Origin: Micromussa lordhowensis
Taxonomy: Eukaryota > Cnidaria > Anthozoa > Scleractinia > Lobophylliidae
Assembly: GCA_964020085.1 (NCBI GenBank)
Contig: OZ026601.1
Location: 26,166,914-26,230,913, forward strand
Length of the DNA stretch: 64,000 bases
Reading direction: 5' to 3'
The notes under the pieces are model-generated. The model saw nothing but the letters and a program-made list of their open reading frames with translations. It did no database searches and had not been told where the DNA came from. Below, one piece after another: positions 22,401-33,507 of this stretch (the first letter of the stretch is position 1; each line of letters starts with the position of its first letter). Both the position numbers and the translations under genes were made by a program.

Positions 22401-24947
22401 CCTTACCCCCTTCTAATCTGACTTTGATACTCTGATAAACATTTGTTTTAGCCAGTGGAAGTGGGCACAGAATCAAATCTATTTTTTTTCGTTTTATTTT
22501 TATTGTTAAATTTTAGATGCCGACGTCAAGTACATAACTTGCCCTGATGGATCTACGTGTATAGATGAAGAGACATGTTGTGAACTCAGTGACGGAACAT
22601 ACGGCTGCTGTCCTATGCCAGATGCTGTGTGCTGTTCCGACCACGAGCATTGCTGCCCCTGTGGATATAGGTAACACAATCTCCCTGCTCTCCCGTTACT
22701 TGTATTTCATATTGGCGGAATGTGGCTTCCTTTCACCACGATTCATGACCTTTTTGTAGTGCAGTTGTGTTTGTCACACGCGCTAGGGTCCAATGACATG
22801 TACTTGGTTAGCAAATCGGCGACACTTTTTTCGTGTCTGCGTTTGTCAGCCCACAGAAATAAAGTGCGCTTCCCACTACAGCAAATATTCCGGTTTGAAA
22901 TTCCAAGTATTCCATGTGACGAATGGAACAGTATTTTCCGGTTGGTTCGACTAACCCGTCCCAGGTCATCACGTTCAAAGTTTCGCACGAAATACGAAAC
23001 AAACGACAGAGTCTTTGCCTTTTTTGACCTTTCAAACTTGCTTTAGAGTTGCTCGACGACATCTGAAGTTGAACCAAACGATATATTAAGAAGTGAGGGC
23101 GGCGATATAACTTTTAAATCGAGTCCGCGACAACTTTGATGGTACTATATAGCAATTATTCCATGAGCCCGAGTTGGATATGAAGTGATAAAATAACCAC
23201 CGAGCGCGTAGCGCGAGTTGGTTAATTTTATAATCACTTCATATCCAAAAAGGGCGAATGGAATAATTGTTTTAGTAAATTCTCAAACCGGGTTTTGCCG
23301 CCGATTTTTATTTCGACCATTATGGAGGGCTGAAGTTGAAAACTTCGTGCGGAAAATTTTTAAACTTGGCGCACTATTTTCCATATGACGTAAAACTCCG
23401 ACTATTGGCTCATAGTCGGAGTTTTTTTAGCCAACCAAAAAGCTAGAAATGCAATAGTCGGAGCTGAGAATTTACTAAACCTCTTTATTTCCTGACGAGT
23501 TCGAGAGTTACTTTCAAAGGTAAGCCGTCCACTCCGCGGTCATGCCTACATTACACGTAGCTTACATATATCTGCACACTACGTACTTGAGCTTGTTGTG
23601 GTAAGGCCACTGTAATAATGTTGAAGTAAGAGATTCAGTCGTCTGGCAGATAGAAAACGTGAAGATTAGAGCCATGTTGAGTTCTAAGAAACGGCCAGAG
23701 CAGGAATGGTCGAATGGAACGGAATTTTCCGGTTTTTACGATTTTCCGGAATTTTAGGCCAACTTCGCGAGGTACGCCCAAAATGTCGGAAAATGTCTGT
23801 TCCATTCGCTCCCTCACCCGGAATGTCCGAAATATGTCACCAAACGTTCAAAATTCGAGTGCAACCGTGAGTGGTTTCACTGCAGTGTGTTGCCGGGAGA
23901 ATTTATGGCGACGTTTGTATAGAATGTAGGTTGTTTTATTCAATGGAGGCCTTTAGCATCAAGCAAACAAACCGCAGTTGTTTGCAGTTTCGCGTTGCCA
24001 AGATTTCAAACTTTAGCAAAGCGTTCAGTTCAGTTAAGTTGATTTTTATTTAGCCAAAATATAATACAATACAAGGATATATATGGGAATTGTAATGTTG
24101 CAAGGGAGCCCCGAGAAGAAACCAGAAGGCTTTATGAAGCCTGGGCTCCCCAGTCTCAAAGAAATCGGCAAAATAAAATGAAATTCGCGGAGTGATACGT
24201 TAAAAATAAGAACTAAACAGAGACTGAGTTAAGTTATGAATTCAGTAACAAGATAGACAAAAAAAATTTAAGTCTGGAATGGAACAGAATACTTTCCTTT
24301 GTTAATACGGCAGAAAGGAATATAAAATTGATTTGAACTACTCGTTCATTGTTTAGGACCGCCATGTTGTTTTCATCAAGTCTAAGTGTATCACTTTAAT
24401 CGCCCAAAAGTGAGCAATAATTCATTGACTAGAGATCAAAAATCCAACAAACACATCGCAAACAGATATAAAAAGCTAGTTCATACCTTTAAACGCAAGG
24501 CTGTACAATTTTTTGTGGCAAAAAACCTTGCTGTAAATCACTCACCGCTGGAAGCCCTTCCTGCGGTTCAAACGTGAACTGCAAACGTGACCGCAAGGCC
24601 GTGGTCACGTGACATTTTGCAGTTTGTGGTTTGCAGTTTCCCATGAAAAACCTGATGCTAAAGATCCCTAATAACGTCAAATGTTCCTCGGCAAAGAGGC
24701 GCTTGATAATGGCAGCTGTGTTGTTCTTCCTTTCATCTGTTGCCTTTCGTTTCGCAGATGTGACGTGGCCGCGGAAATGTGCGTTACTGGAAATGTCCGT
24801 CTTCCCATGATGCAAAAGACGAAATCTTCTCGCCGACCAAAGACCGACCATGTGAACTTGAACGAGAAGATTCGCTTCGTTCCCAAACACGCGCGGGATG
24901 AGGACATGTTGGACCCTGATGCAATCCCGTGGCTGCCGCGCCCTTGA
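13471..24947 (+). CDS. Giant secreted progranulin-like protein (22 granulin modules)
   Basis: Granulins are small cysteine-rich growth-factor-like modules cut from secreted precursors. Six coding exons join in phase: 13471-13761, 15132-15364, 15906-20410, 21753-21821, 22517-22670 and 24758-24947, giving 1813 residues; human progranulin is about 590. The ATG follows an acceptor directly and opens a signal peptide (residues 1-21, cut after SYA). Exon 1 encodes one full granulin. Exon 2 encodes a degenerate half-module ([20 protein letters not shown]) and the start of a third. Exon 3 completes that and adds 18 modules with the core CCPLPxAVCCSDxxHCC. Exons 5-6 encode the last, with an extra cysteine (CCPCGYRC), and a cysteine-free basic/acidic tail ending IPWLPRP. 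Candidate poly(A) signals AATAAA lie at about 25970-25980 and 26445. Splice joints are read from the sequence; expression and processing are inferred. Confidence 0.93.
13762..15131 (+). other. Granulin gene intron 1 (between coding exons 1 and 2)
   Basis: Phase-0 intron with donor GTATGT and acceptor CCACAG. Its only structured part is a foldback at 14764-14867; short open frames inside show no family resemblance. Confidence 0.85.
14764..14867. repeat. Foldback element in granulin intron 1
   Basis: GTGCAATTTTGGTCTGAAATCA on the left is mirrored by TGATTTCAGACCAAATTGCAC on the right. An inner pair TTTCAAATCGAAC / GTTCGATTTTGAAA surrounds a GCGCTGCGCTC loop. About 100 bp, non-coding. Confidence 0.85.
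16249..20010 (+). repeat. Coding tandem array: five 705-bp three-granulin units plus a part unit
   Basis: Units start at 16249, 16954, 17659, 18364 and 19069; a sixth A module follows at 19774. Each unit has modules A (79 residues), B (77) and C (79). A and C end CDVSAGTC; B has the shorter CSAGVC. The A module occurs as a [13 protein letters not shown] form in units 1 and 3 and a [13 protein letters not shown] form in units 2, 4, 5 and 6. Length is an exact multiple of three, so copy number can change without breaking the frame. Nucleotide identity between units is very high, including silent sites. Confidence 0.97.
20634..20731 (-). mobile_element. Family 1 SINE, 3' fragment
   Basis: Diverged fragment with the diagnostic GCAGCATGAAGCGACCCGGA and GTATTTCTACTC blocks of the SINE seen whole at 32558-32838. 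The tRNA head is missing. It lies in intron 3 of the granulin gene. Confidence 0.7.
23153..23479 (-). mobile_element. Composite MITE plus foldback, copy 2
   Basis: Reverse-orientation copy of 2528-2850. It starts with the CAATTATTCCAT hairpin, then runs through TTTTAGTAAATTCTCAAACC to GAGCTGAGAATTTACTAAA. Similarity is very high over the whole length, which points to recent activity. Confidence 0.85.
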
Positions 24948-25745
24948 AAGGCAAGACGCATCGGAACTAGACCAATTGACACGGACCGTGAGATGTTCTA
25001 CAGAATAAGTTTAAAACAAGTATTTTGATTCATTTTCTTTGTTTGTTTTTTTTTAATTTTGGTCACGCTGATTCGACGCTGTTTGATTTCTTGTGAGATT
25101 TGGTGATTTCATTTTTTCTATCCTTTATTAACTTTGAATGCGTCGATGTTTTTTATTTCTAAAGGACCGCGCTTAACCAGTGTGCTTTGCGAACGGTCTC
25201 TGCGTTTCCGCGGTCTTCCTAATCGCACAATCTACCTGTGTGGGATTTTTTGGAAACATGCTACAGATAGGCTGATCTTCGGCATACATTCCAACTAATC
25301 AAGTAACGCAATCTTAAGGAAATTTCTATTTGTAGGAAAAAATCAGTTATGTTCTGGGAATTCCACGGGAGGTTGTGCGCGGATAAAAAACGCGCAAGGC
25401 ACGCTGAATGTGCATGGCCCTTTAGAAAGATTACATCATTTGGTAGGTTTTCCCCTTTGAGCGTCATCCAATGATGTGTTCAGCAAGAAAAAATAGCACG
25501 GATAGCTTCCGAAGAGAATAGTAAAATAATGCAGACTGCTTGATTTGTCCCTCTTAGAACAACTCGGGGCTTTATAAATGATACGTTGTAGTTAGTTACC
25601 AAGTGTCTCCTGGGAAATCTGAGCCTTGGTTTTGAAAATCACAAAATTGAATGCTTGTCTTTCGAAGATGTTCGTTTCTTTTGTTTTTTTTTCTGTTTTC
25701 TAATAGCTTTTTTTCAAATTGCAAGTGATATTGTTCAGTTTTTGC

Positions 25746-25776
<31 letters not shown>

Positions 25777-26720
25777 TTTGTACGAATGTGTGACAGTGCG
25801 TTTCGAAGTAGTTTCTTTTTTATCGATTTTTTAGTTAATTGTATTTGATGATCTTTTTGTATTGGTTGCCGCTTTGTGTCTCATTTCAAATCTGAAGGCC
25901 TTTTTGAATATTACACGGCTTCAGGTGATTTTTTCCTTTTTTGGAGCTAAACGAAGAAGAAAGAAAACAAATAAAATAAAACGCACTTGGTTAAATCGTT
26001 TGCAAATTTTGACCACAATTTAAAAGATTCGTGGTGTGATTCGACCGTGTTAATGATCTTAACATCAGATAGTAGAAGTTATAGCCTTGTTAGTGAGTTT
26101 TTGCGTATTAACTGGCGATTGTTTTTTTGTGTTTACAACGCCAGATAAATACACTAGGATTTACTGGTTTTTTTTTTCTATTTTTCTATTGGTTTGTAAA
26201 CTGCCCGTCGATTCATTGTTTGTAGTAGCGAGAGAATTCAGTATCCCTGAACGCACCCGGTCAAGCTTGTCAAGCTTGACTTTTCCTAACTTGGACACTG
26301 AGCTGTTATAATCAGCGTAGAATTATCACACATGATATAAACGTGTTACAGTATTTTTCATAATTCGTTTTTTGTATGGGCAAAGCCTGTTTTCATATTG
26401 TAAGGAAATGAAAAGTCTTAGTTAATTAAGGAAATGCTAATCGTAATAAAGTTAATTCGTTTGAATGCATTCTTCCTTGTCGCACTATTGTTATGGTATG
26501 TTAAAATCTTAACATTGGGAAATAGCCTAAGAAAACTACGCGCGCTGATTGGTTAAAAACTGGGGTTTTTTTTTCTATAAATATCTACCACCGTTCTATC
26601 ACGAATGCCGTTCTCTAATTGGCTACGCTACTCACTATCTATTCTGTTGTAGATAGTATGCAGCTTGTTAACAAACTGGCGACAGCTTTGTGTTTTCGAA
26701 GTGTCTGTGAAGAGGATTTA

Positions 26721-27073
26721 AGGTGACTGGAAACAGTTTCCAGTACTTTCAAAGACATATTTTGATGGGTAATTATATCCACTCTAAATCAGTTGATGCC
26801 AAAATCATGGTATTAAAAAATTGCCCAATCATTGGTGAACAAGTTGTCAGTTTTGTGGCACAACAGGTTACCATAGCAACAATATGACCTGCTAGAAACA
26901 CCCTTAATTTTAGCTTTAAGCGCTTATAACTCAAAAACGAACTCGGTGACCCCCATGTTTTATTATCGAATTGTAATCTGCATGATAAGGGGGTTCGGAG
27001 CCACCTTAAATTTTCGAAAATGACTCATCAAACCCTAAGTCTTCGAAAGTACTGGAAACTGTTTCCAGCCACC
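26721..27073. mobile_element. MITE with 30-bp terminal inverted repeats
   Basis: The left end starts AGGTGACTGGAAACAGTTTC and the right end is its complement with one mismatch over 30 bp. The terminal repeats themselves contain the palindrome GGAAACAGTTTCC. Total 353 bp, non-coding; no clear target duplication was identified. Confidence 0.85.
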
Positions 27074-27270
27074 TAGGCTTGTTAAGGACACAAGAGATGG
27101 ACTGCAGGTAGTAATTTGGTGGGAGTTTTTAAACCGGTTAGGACCCTTAGAAGATATCTGAAGTTTTGAAAGCGGTAGCACCACACCTTTGTCTGATCAT
27201 GCGCCACATCGTGGTTCTTGATTCTTTCCAATCTCGTTCCTTGAGTCTTCGTCCCCCTTGCCCAGCGGTC

Positions 27271-27403
27271 GGAAAACGAGAGCTCTGGGAGCAACCATTT
27301 TGAATAACAAAGGAAATAACCGAATTCTGCCCATCCAGTTCACTGCACAGTCTGCATCTATGGCGCATGCCTGAAATGGTTGCTCCCAGAGCTCTCGTTT
27401 TCC
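27271..27403. repeat. 30-bp perfect inverted repeat
   Basis: Left arm 27271-27300 starts GGAAAACGAGAGCTCTGGGA; right arm 27374-27403 is its exact complement. The 73-bp spacer is unique. Outer bases are also partly symmetric, so the arms are probably the preserved part of a longer element. Confidence 0.85.
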
Positions 27404-28052
27404 TACCACTGGTCAAAGGGAACGAACACTCTGGGAACAAGATTGGGTTCTTTCATATGTCGAAGCCCCAAAACGGAATAAATTCATGATCATCTCGGTC
27501 AAACCAAAAACTGCCCGTTTCGACCGTTTCCTTTATATCATGCCCGCTATCACTAGACCTAAGAACTGTACTGCTGATAGAGCGGTTTTCAATTGACTGT
27601 CGTAAAACCAAAACGAAAAGTAATCACTCTAGCCAATCACAAAGCACACAGACAATCGAATGAACCAATCAAAACTTGAAGTAAATACTTGTAGCACACG
27701 CTTTGGTTTTCTGATTGGATCAGAAAGTGGCGCGAATTTTTGAAACCAGTCGTGTAGCGTTGTAATGGCAAACCAATCACTTTTCGACACTCGAGGGAAG
27801 ACCACTATGTCAGAATTTCCTCAGTGTTTGCGTACTGTAGATATTGGAATTCATGGCAGCGTTATGGTCTTTCCTTATGTTCTCCCCTTTTTCTGTTCCT
27901 CGAAGCCTACGAAGTCAGTGTAAATGACATAGTACTTGTAGTTGTGATTTTGCTCTTGAGAGTCGCAAGAATTGCCACGATTAGAGATGGACCTCTAGCT
28001 TAAAGAACTTCGTACTGGACCCAGATTCCTTAGACCCGGCCAACTACTGTTC

Positions 28053-28094
28053 GTCCAATCGTAGCCGTAGACCGTTGTACGGCTGTGATTGGAC
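28053..28094. repeat. Small CCAAT hairpin
   Basis: GTCCAATCGTAGCCGTA pairs imperfectly with TACGGCTGTGATTGGAC around a short loop. Many CCAAT/ATTGG words lie around it. It may be a MITE remnant or a regulatory palindrome. Confidence 0.5.
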
Positions 28095-28255
28095 CGTTCA
28101 AGGAAACCAATGAACCAGAGACCCGAGGTTTTTCTTGGGTAGGAGGTGTGTGTATGTTATTGAATGAACCAGAATTACTAAGTGACGTGGAATTAACATC
28201 TAAGTGCAATACAAAATTACAATACTTAGAGAGAAAGCCACATCGGACTTAGCTG

Positions 28256-28610
28256 GTTTTCGTGGCGGTCCTCTGTCCTGGTCGAATTGGAATTTGGAGA
28301 TGTTGGTTTTTGTGGAGGGAGGAAAACCGGAGAACCCGGAGAAAAACCCTCGGAACGTGGCGACAACTAACAACAAACACAACCCACATATGGCACCGGG
28401 GCGGAATCGAGCCCGCACCTAAACTGCGAACAGGCTCCTGGTGACCGCTGGCCTGCCCCGATCGCTTCGCTCCCCGAATTCTTCAGTTTCGCGCTCGTCG
28501 ATTTTTTTCCCGTCCTCGCCGGGAGCCTGTTCGAAGGCTAGCCCAGACCCAATTGGTGGGAGGCAAGCGCCCGGCCAAGCGTTCCCACCACTGCGCAATC
28601 CGTATTCAAA
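28256..28610. mobile_element. Dispersed repeat interrupted by a small inverted-repeat element
   Basis: The outer repeat contains AAAACCGGAGAACCCGGAGA, then CGGAATCGAGCCCGCACCT, and after a gap ATTGGTGGGAGGCAAGCG and CCACTGCGC. The gap (about 28424-28545) is bounded by GAACAGGCTCC at 28428-28438 and its complement GGAGCCTGTTC at 28522-28532, so a roughly 120-bp element seems to have inserted into the older repeat. Confidence 0.55.
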
Positions 28611-29922
28611 TAGCAATGCTACTCACACAACTCAAGGCTAGCGACTTTTAAATTGTAAATAAACTTGTCCACTGGATGAGCCCTACAACAGCGTCCTGGG
28701 ATTTTTCAAAGTTTCCCATCCGACTATCAGCTTACAGTAGCTTTTTAAATGTTAATAAGGCCCCATTTATATGGTCTCGGGTACCCGAGACAACCCTTCT
28801 TCCGAGTTACTCCGGCTAAGGTAACGTTTCACTTATTTCTTTGCAAACTGTTCAACCAACCGTTAACACGAGGATCGCGAACCCACCTCGGGGGGCAAGA
28901 CAACTCGGGTGGGCGAGTTGTATAAGGTAACCCTAGAAGGCAGGACAACTTTTCTTCATCTAAACACTTTGGCTCGCCTAACCGGGAAAATTCTCGGCAT
29001 GGTGAGTATTTCGTAATGCCTACATTTAGGATTAGAAGCAGAAATTTGTATCAACGAAGTGAAAATGAACTCCGCAAAACCCACTGTGATCGAGTGACAG
29101 AGGGAAACTCAAAAAAAGAGAGAAATCTGCACATTGGATTATTAAGTAAGTGTTATGAATAATCATGCAGGGTAAAATTTGACTCGGCCTACAGGGACTA
29201 CGGTTTCACACATAAACGCTCGGTAAAGTTGCCTACAGGAGGAGAGTTTTCTCTGTCTTAGCGGCACACCCCTACCCAGTGATTTTGCAGTGTACCTCCT
29301 TCGGGGTCTTATAATTTCGCCATGACAGCGATTACGCTATATGATCCACGCAAGATGGTCATCACTCACGGCTTGAACTTATGACGCCTGTGTACGTGTG
29401 AGCAAGTTTACATCCCGGGCGATAATGACGGGGGTACGCTACAAAGTTTTCCACTGAGAAGCTCTGCTCCGAGGTCCAACCCCTTAACAACCCTTTAGTA
29501 TGCCTCTTTGACAGAAAAACTAACCCTTTCGTATGGAAAAAAGGTACCCCTCTCACGTACCTACTTAAGAACACTGCATCCCTTTTCCCCGGGGTTAAGC
29601 AAATGAGAGCCATAGATGTTAAAGGTAAGACGTTTTCATCGAATGCTTTCTTTTGTGAAGAGAAGAAAAAAAATGAGAGATTTGTGTCACCCGTTCGATC
29701 GAAACAACCAGCATAGCACGCAGGCGTGCTTTGACGCAAATCGGAAAACTGCACCAGTAAAGGAGACTGTGATCCATTCTTTAAAACAAAACCAGAAACA
29801 AAACGAAAAGAAACAAATAGTAAATTAACTGATGCAGGGAAGGATTCCTTTGCAAAACTGAGAAGATGGTCAGCGGCCTTATAACTTGACACCGCAAAGA
29901 CTTGTGGTATAGAACATCCAAT

Positions 29923-32481
29923 ATGGCGGCTCGATTCATTGGTTGTGTGTGGTTGATCGCAGTTCTCTTCCGTTTCATTTGGGTTTGGCTGCCTCAAACA
30001 GGCTATATTCATCCAGATGAGTTTTTCCAAGCCACAGAAATCACTGCAGGAGATATATTTGGATTTAAACACATAAGGACGTGGGAATTCAACGAGGCTT
30101 TTCCCGTACGTACTGTAGCCTTCCCTTATGTTTTCGCTGGACTTCCATTGTACATCTTGAAAAAGGTTCTTGGTGAAGGAGCTATCACATCAAGAACTCT
30201 CACTGTAGCTCCAAGGCTTTTTATTTCTGCCACTTCGCTGATCATCGATCTGTCAGTTTATAAAATTTGTCGTCATCTTTGTATTGATCCCGCACCATCG
30301 CTTTGTCTCCTTGGAACATCTTTCGTAACGCTGGTTTTCTACACAAGGACTTTTTCCAATACCGCTGAGGCCATCTTGTTCGCGCTTCTTCTCCTGTTGG
30401 TTGTATCCGCTATATCAAACGGCAACACATTACGCTCAAGAAAGGACCGTCTGCGGTACTTTTCAATGGGGGTCGTTTTATGTGCAGGGATTTGGATCCG
30501 TCCAACCTTTGTGGCTTTTGCTAGTGTCCCCATGGCTTGTTTGGTACTGGACATTTGTGTTCTAAAGTGGACATTTAATAAGAGGAATATAAAATTCATT
30601 GCACATATACTTAGATACTGTGCTTGCCTGGGACTTGGCAGCATTCCAACAATGCTTGCTCTGATCATTGCAGACTCTCATTACTTTGGTTATTTGCAGA
30701 AAATGCAATTTGTTGTTACTCCAGTCAACTTCATTTTGTACAACCTGGACGCAAGTTCACTGAAAGAACACGGTCTTCATCCAAGGATCACTCATGTTTT
30801 AATTAACATGCCACTCTTATATGGGCCATTGGCATTAGCTTTATATGCTCTCGTTGTCCATGCTGTGATCAAGAGGAGATTTGTTGACTGTGCAAGAATA
30901 TTGCTAAGCAGAAAAAAGCAAGAAGGCAAAGGCAGTGATGACTTCCAAGCATATCTTATATGGAATATGCTTCTGTGCAGTTGTTTAGCTCCTATTGTAC
31001 TGCTGTCATTTATACCACATCAGGAACCAAGGTTTATTAGTCCAGTTCTCGTACCACTTGTCATCCTTTTTTCTCGAAGCTTATTCAGATCATCTTTCAC
31101 CCCCCTGAGACTTTTATCCTGGTGTCTATGGAACATACTTGCCTGTGCATTGTTTGGAATACTGCATCAGGGGGGTGTGTACCCTTGCTTAGCACATTTT
31201 CAGCAGTACCTTTACAATGCAAAGAGTCAAACCCTTAACACAATGTACCATGTGACTTTTTATCACACCTATATGCCACCACAACATCTTCTAGCATGGC
31301 CCATGCTTGGGCATGAAAATGAAGGAGGATTTCATCACAGTATAACATTGTACGACTTGAAAGGTAGCTCAGAAGATGCATTAAAGAAACATTTAGAAAT
31401 GATATCAAGGTTGAGCAATGAGGAGCTTGAAACCCGTGGAACAAAAAGTGAGGTAAGGAATTATCACAGACTTTCTTTAAGGTCTTAATGCACGCTAGAT
31501 GTAAATAGCCAGGATATTTACTTTCATGCTTAAAGGAAACCTCCACTCTTAAAGCAAAAGGATGTTAACTTGTAGGAAATACTGTCTTACATGTATGTCC
31601 AATTTCTGTTGAACGGCCCAGCGATGAGGAATCAGTGTCTGAAAAACAGGGTTTGCCTATCACCTATATTTGCTTTTGGGTTCCCTGCGGCCCACCATCT
31701 TGGATTACATGACGTCATGTGGTTGCCCAATTGTTTCACACAAAAGATGCTCTGCTTCCAAACAATAGCGGCAACCAAATGACGTCACAAAATCCAAGAT
31801 GGCGGTGCGCGGGAAATTTAAAAGCGAAAATAGGCAATAACCTTAACTCAATTTTTGTTACTCTTGAATATTATTTTCACCTTGTCCAGAAAACTTTGAG
31901 ATAATCATTACTTCAAACATTTTAAAGCCAACTTGTTTTAAGAGTGGAGGTTCCCTTTAAAAAGTGTCAGTAGTTTGTATACTAACTGCGATTGTCTGGG
32001 TGAGGGTAGTTCTGAAAAGAACTGTTATTGGTGACTGGTAACTATACCAACTAAATGGAAATGATGCCACACAGAACACTAATTTCACTTGATGTGTATT
32101 GAACACAGTTTTTGGTTGTTTCCAACGCACAGTTTTTGTTTGATTTTGTTTAAACAGGTTTTTCTGATTTGTCCTTCAACAGTGGAATTTCATCATCCAT
32201 CTTTTAAAATCTTGAAACAATTTCATCCTCACCTTAGCATGGAAAACCCCCCTGACTTGAGCAGTCTTTTTAGCTCGGCCCAAAAGGAAACTGTTACATG
32301 CACAGGCAGACGTCAGGGGGGTAAATACCAAGATCCAGCGTCTCACAATGATTATTGTAGCAAAGAGACTAAAGTGACTGAAAACACCAAATGGCAATGC
32401 CCTACTTGGGAGAATCTCAGTAGCTGGATTAAATCTGAACTTTCCCTGAATCTTTACCAGTATGTCAATCCTAATACTTAA
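29923..32481 (+). CDS. PIGZ: GPI mannosyltransferase 4 (PIG-Z / SMP3)
   Basis: PIG-Z adds a fourth, side-branch mannose to the GPI-anchor precursor, using dolichol-phosphate mannose in the ER lumen. Two exons join in phase 0: 29923-31452 (donor GAG|GTAAGG) and 32158-32481 (acceptor AAACAG), giving 617 residues against about 580 in human. The ATG at 29923 has A at -3 and G at +4; the open frame runs upstream only through a TTG. Residues 10-24 begin the first membrane span, and the family motif TGYIHPDEFFQ follows (HPDE at 30-33, the GT22 catalytic acidic region). Multiple hydrophobic spans follow, with the conserved PHQEPRFISP near residues 366-375. The intron contains a foldback element. A likely poly(A) signal AATAAA is at 33090. 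The family call is strong; activity is inferred. Confidence 0.93.
31530..31961. mobile_element. Foldback element inside the PIGZ intron
   Basis: Ends TTAAAGGAAACCTCCACTCT and AGAGTGGAGGTTCCCTTTAA are inverted repeats. The interior is symmetric as well: CCATCTTGGATT, ATGACGTCAT and GGTTGCC on the left meet their complements on the right (CAACCAAATGACGTCAC, AATCCAAGATGG). Almost the whole 430 bp can fold back on itself. It fills most of the 705-bp intron. Confidence 0.85.
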
Positions 32482-32557
32482 CCAACTGTAACCAGAAGCA
32501 CATAACTTCTGTTGTAACCAAATCCCATTACTTGTATTAATTAATTGTCATTATTAA

Positions 32558-32838
32558 AAAAAGTCTGCATACAAGCCAAGTGGCCTATCAGACTTACGCT
32601 TATCCCGGTTTCCATAGCATGAAGCAGCTACATGTAGGAGTATTTCTACTCCCCCTTGGATGAGATGCTAGTCCGTCATCGCAGGGTTAAATCCCAGCAT
32701 TAAATTCGCTGGTACCCATTTATACACCTGGATGAGGAGAGGCACTGTGAGAGTACACAATGTCCTCAGCCAGGGCTCCAACCTGGACTGCTCAATCCAG
32801 AAATGAGTGCACTAGCCATGGGGCCACTGCATTCATAC
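32558..32838 (-). mobile_element. tRNA-derived SINE (family 1), near full length
   Basis: Read on the minus strand, the head has a B-box-like GGTTGGAGCCCTGGC, then a body with CAGTGCCTCTCCTCATCCAG, GGGAGTAGAAATACTCC and TTCATGCTATGGAAACCGGG, ending near GTATGCAGAC. It is the longest of at least five copies in this window. Confidence 0.85.
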
Positions 32839-33336
32839 CAGTGGTAGGATTTGGTTACAGTTGAACCTTTCTGAAGTGGCCACCCAGGAATACAATTTAT
32901 ACTTATTTACACAGAATAACTAAAGGTTCTTCATCACTGTGTATGTGCCATTTTAGGCTTTTTTAGCCATCTGTGGAAAATTCTACTGAGAACCCTGTAC
33001 ATGAGCAGAAAAAAGGCAGTTGGAAAGTTGTTTGACAAGTTTATTAGTCAGAACAGTACAGGGTGTTTAATACCCAAAGATGATAAATTAATAAATATTT
33101 TGTAAACACTGTTTGCATTATTTACAGAGTTCAAATTTACAAACATTACTTCACCTGAGACACTCTTATTTTTATATTAGCTTCCTTTGCAACCATGGTC
33201 TAGTCTCAAGCACATGTGAAAATGCATTCACTAAAAAAAGGATGTTGCACGATCAAAAGAGAGGATGAACGCCCGAGAAGATACATAAATGTTACTTTTT
33301 TATAATCGTTGGAAGTTGTCCTTCAGTAGCATTTTG

Positions 33337-33507
33337 AATGAAATTGTGAAAGGTTCGATTGAGGCCTTACACTACTGTAAAACTGATGTTAAAAACGTTT
33401 AAAATCCAAGCTTTCGCCGATCCACGGCGAAAGCTTGGATTTTAAATGTTTCTAACATCAGTTTTACAGTAGTGTAAGGCCTCAATCGAACCTTTCACAA
33501 TTTCATT
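33337..33507. mobile_element. Near-perfect 170-bp foldback
   Basis: Left arm (AATGAAATTGTGAAAGGTTC, then GATTGAGGCCTTACACTACT and on to GCTTTCGCCG) is matched almost base for base by the right arm ending CCTTTCACAATTTCATT. The loop is only a few bases (ATCCA). The high arm identity suggests a young foldback or an inverted duplication. Confidence 0.9.

Larger units (their letters stand above)
20411..24757 (+). other. Granulin gene 3' introns 3 to 5
   Basis: Intron 3 (20411-21752) holds a SINE fragment. Intron 4 (21822-22516) has T-rich and GTCTGTCT low-complexity DNA near 22260. Intron 5 (22671-24757) splits the last granulin between GYR and CDV and hosts the composite MITE at 23153-23479 and other dispersed repeats. 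The phases (1, 1 and 2) agree with the exon joins proposed for the gene. Confidence 0.8.
24948..29922. other. Intergenic region between the granulin gene and PIGZ
   Basis: Contains the likely granulin 3'UTR (poly(A) signals near 25970 and 26445), an (ATT)n run at 25745-25777, two inverted-repeat elements, a CCAAT-rich stretch near 27600-27800 with several ATTGG/CCAAT words, and a nested repeat at 28.2-28.6 kb. No further exon was recognised. Confidence 0.6.

Noticed and set aside
29902..29922. Upstream extension of PIGZ starting at 29902
   Set aside because: The extension begins with TTG, not ATG; the ATG at 29923 has a good context and starts a normal membrane-span N terminus.
29362..30072. 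236-codon minus-strand open frame
   Set aside because: Its 5' part is antisense to PIGZ exon 1 and the rest covers the PIGZ upstream region; no family motif, and the plus-strand gene explains the overlap.
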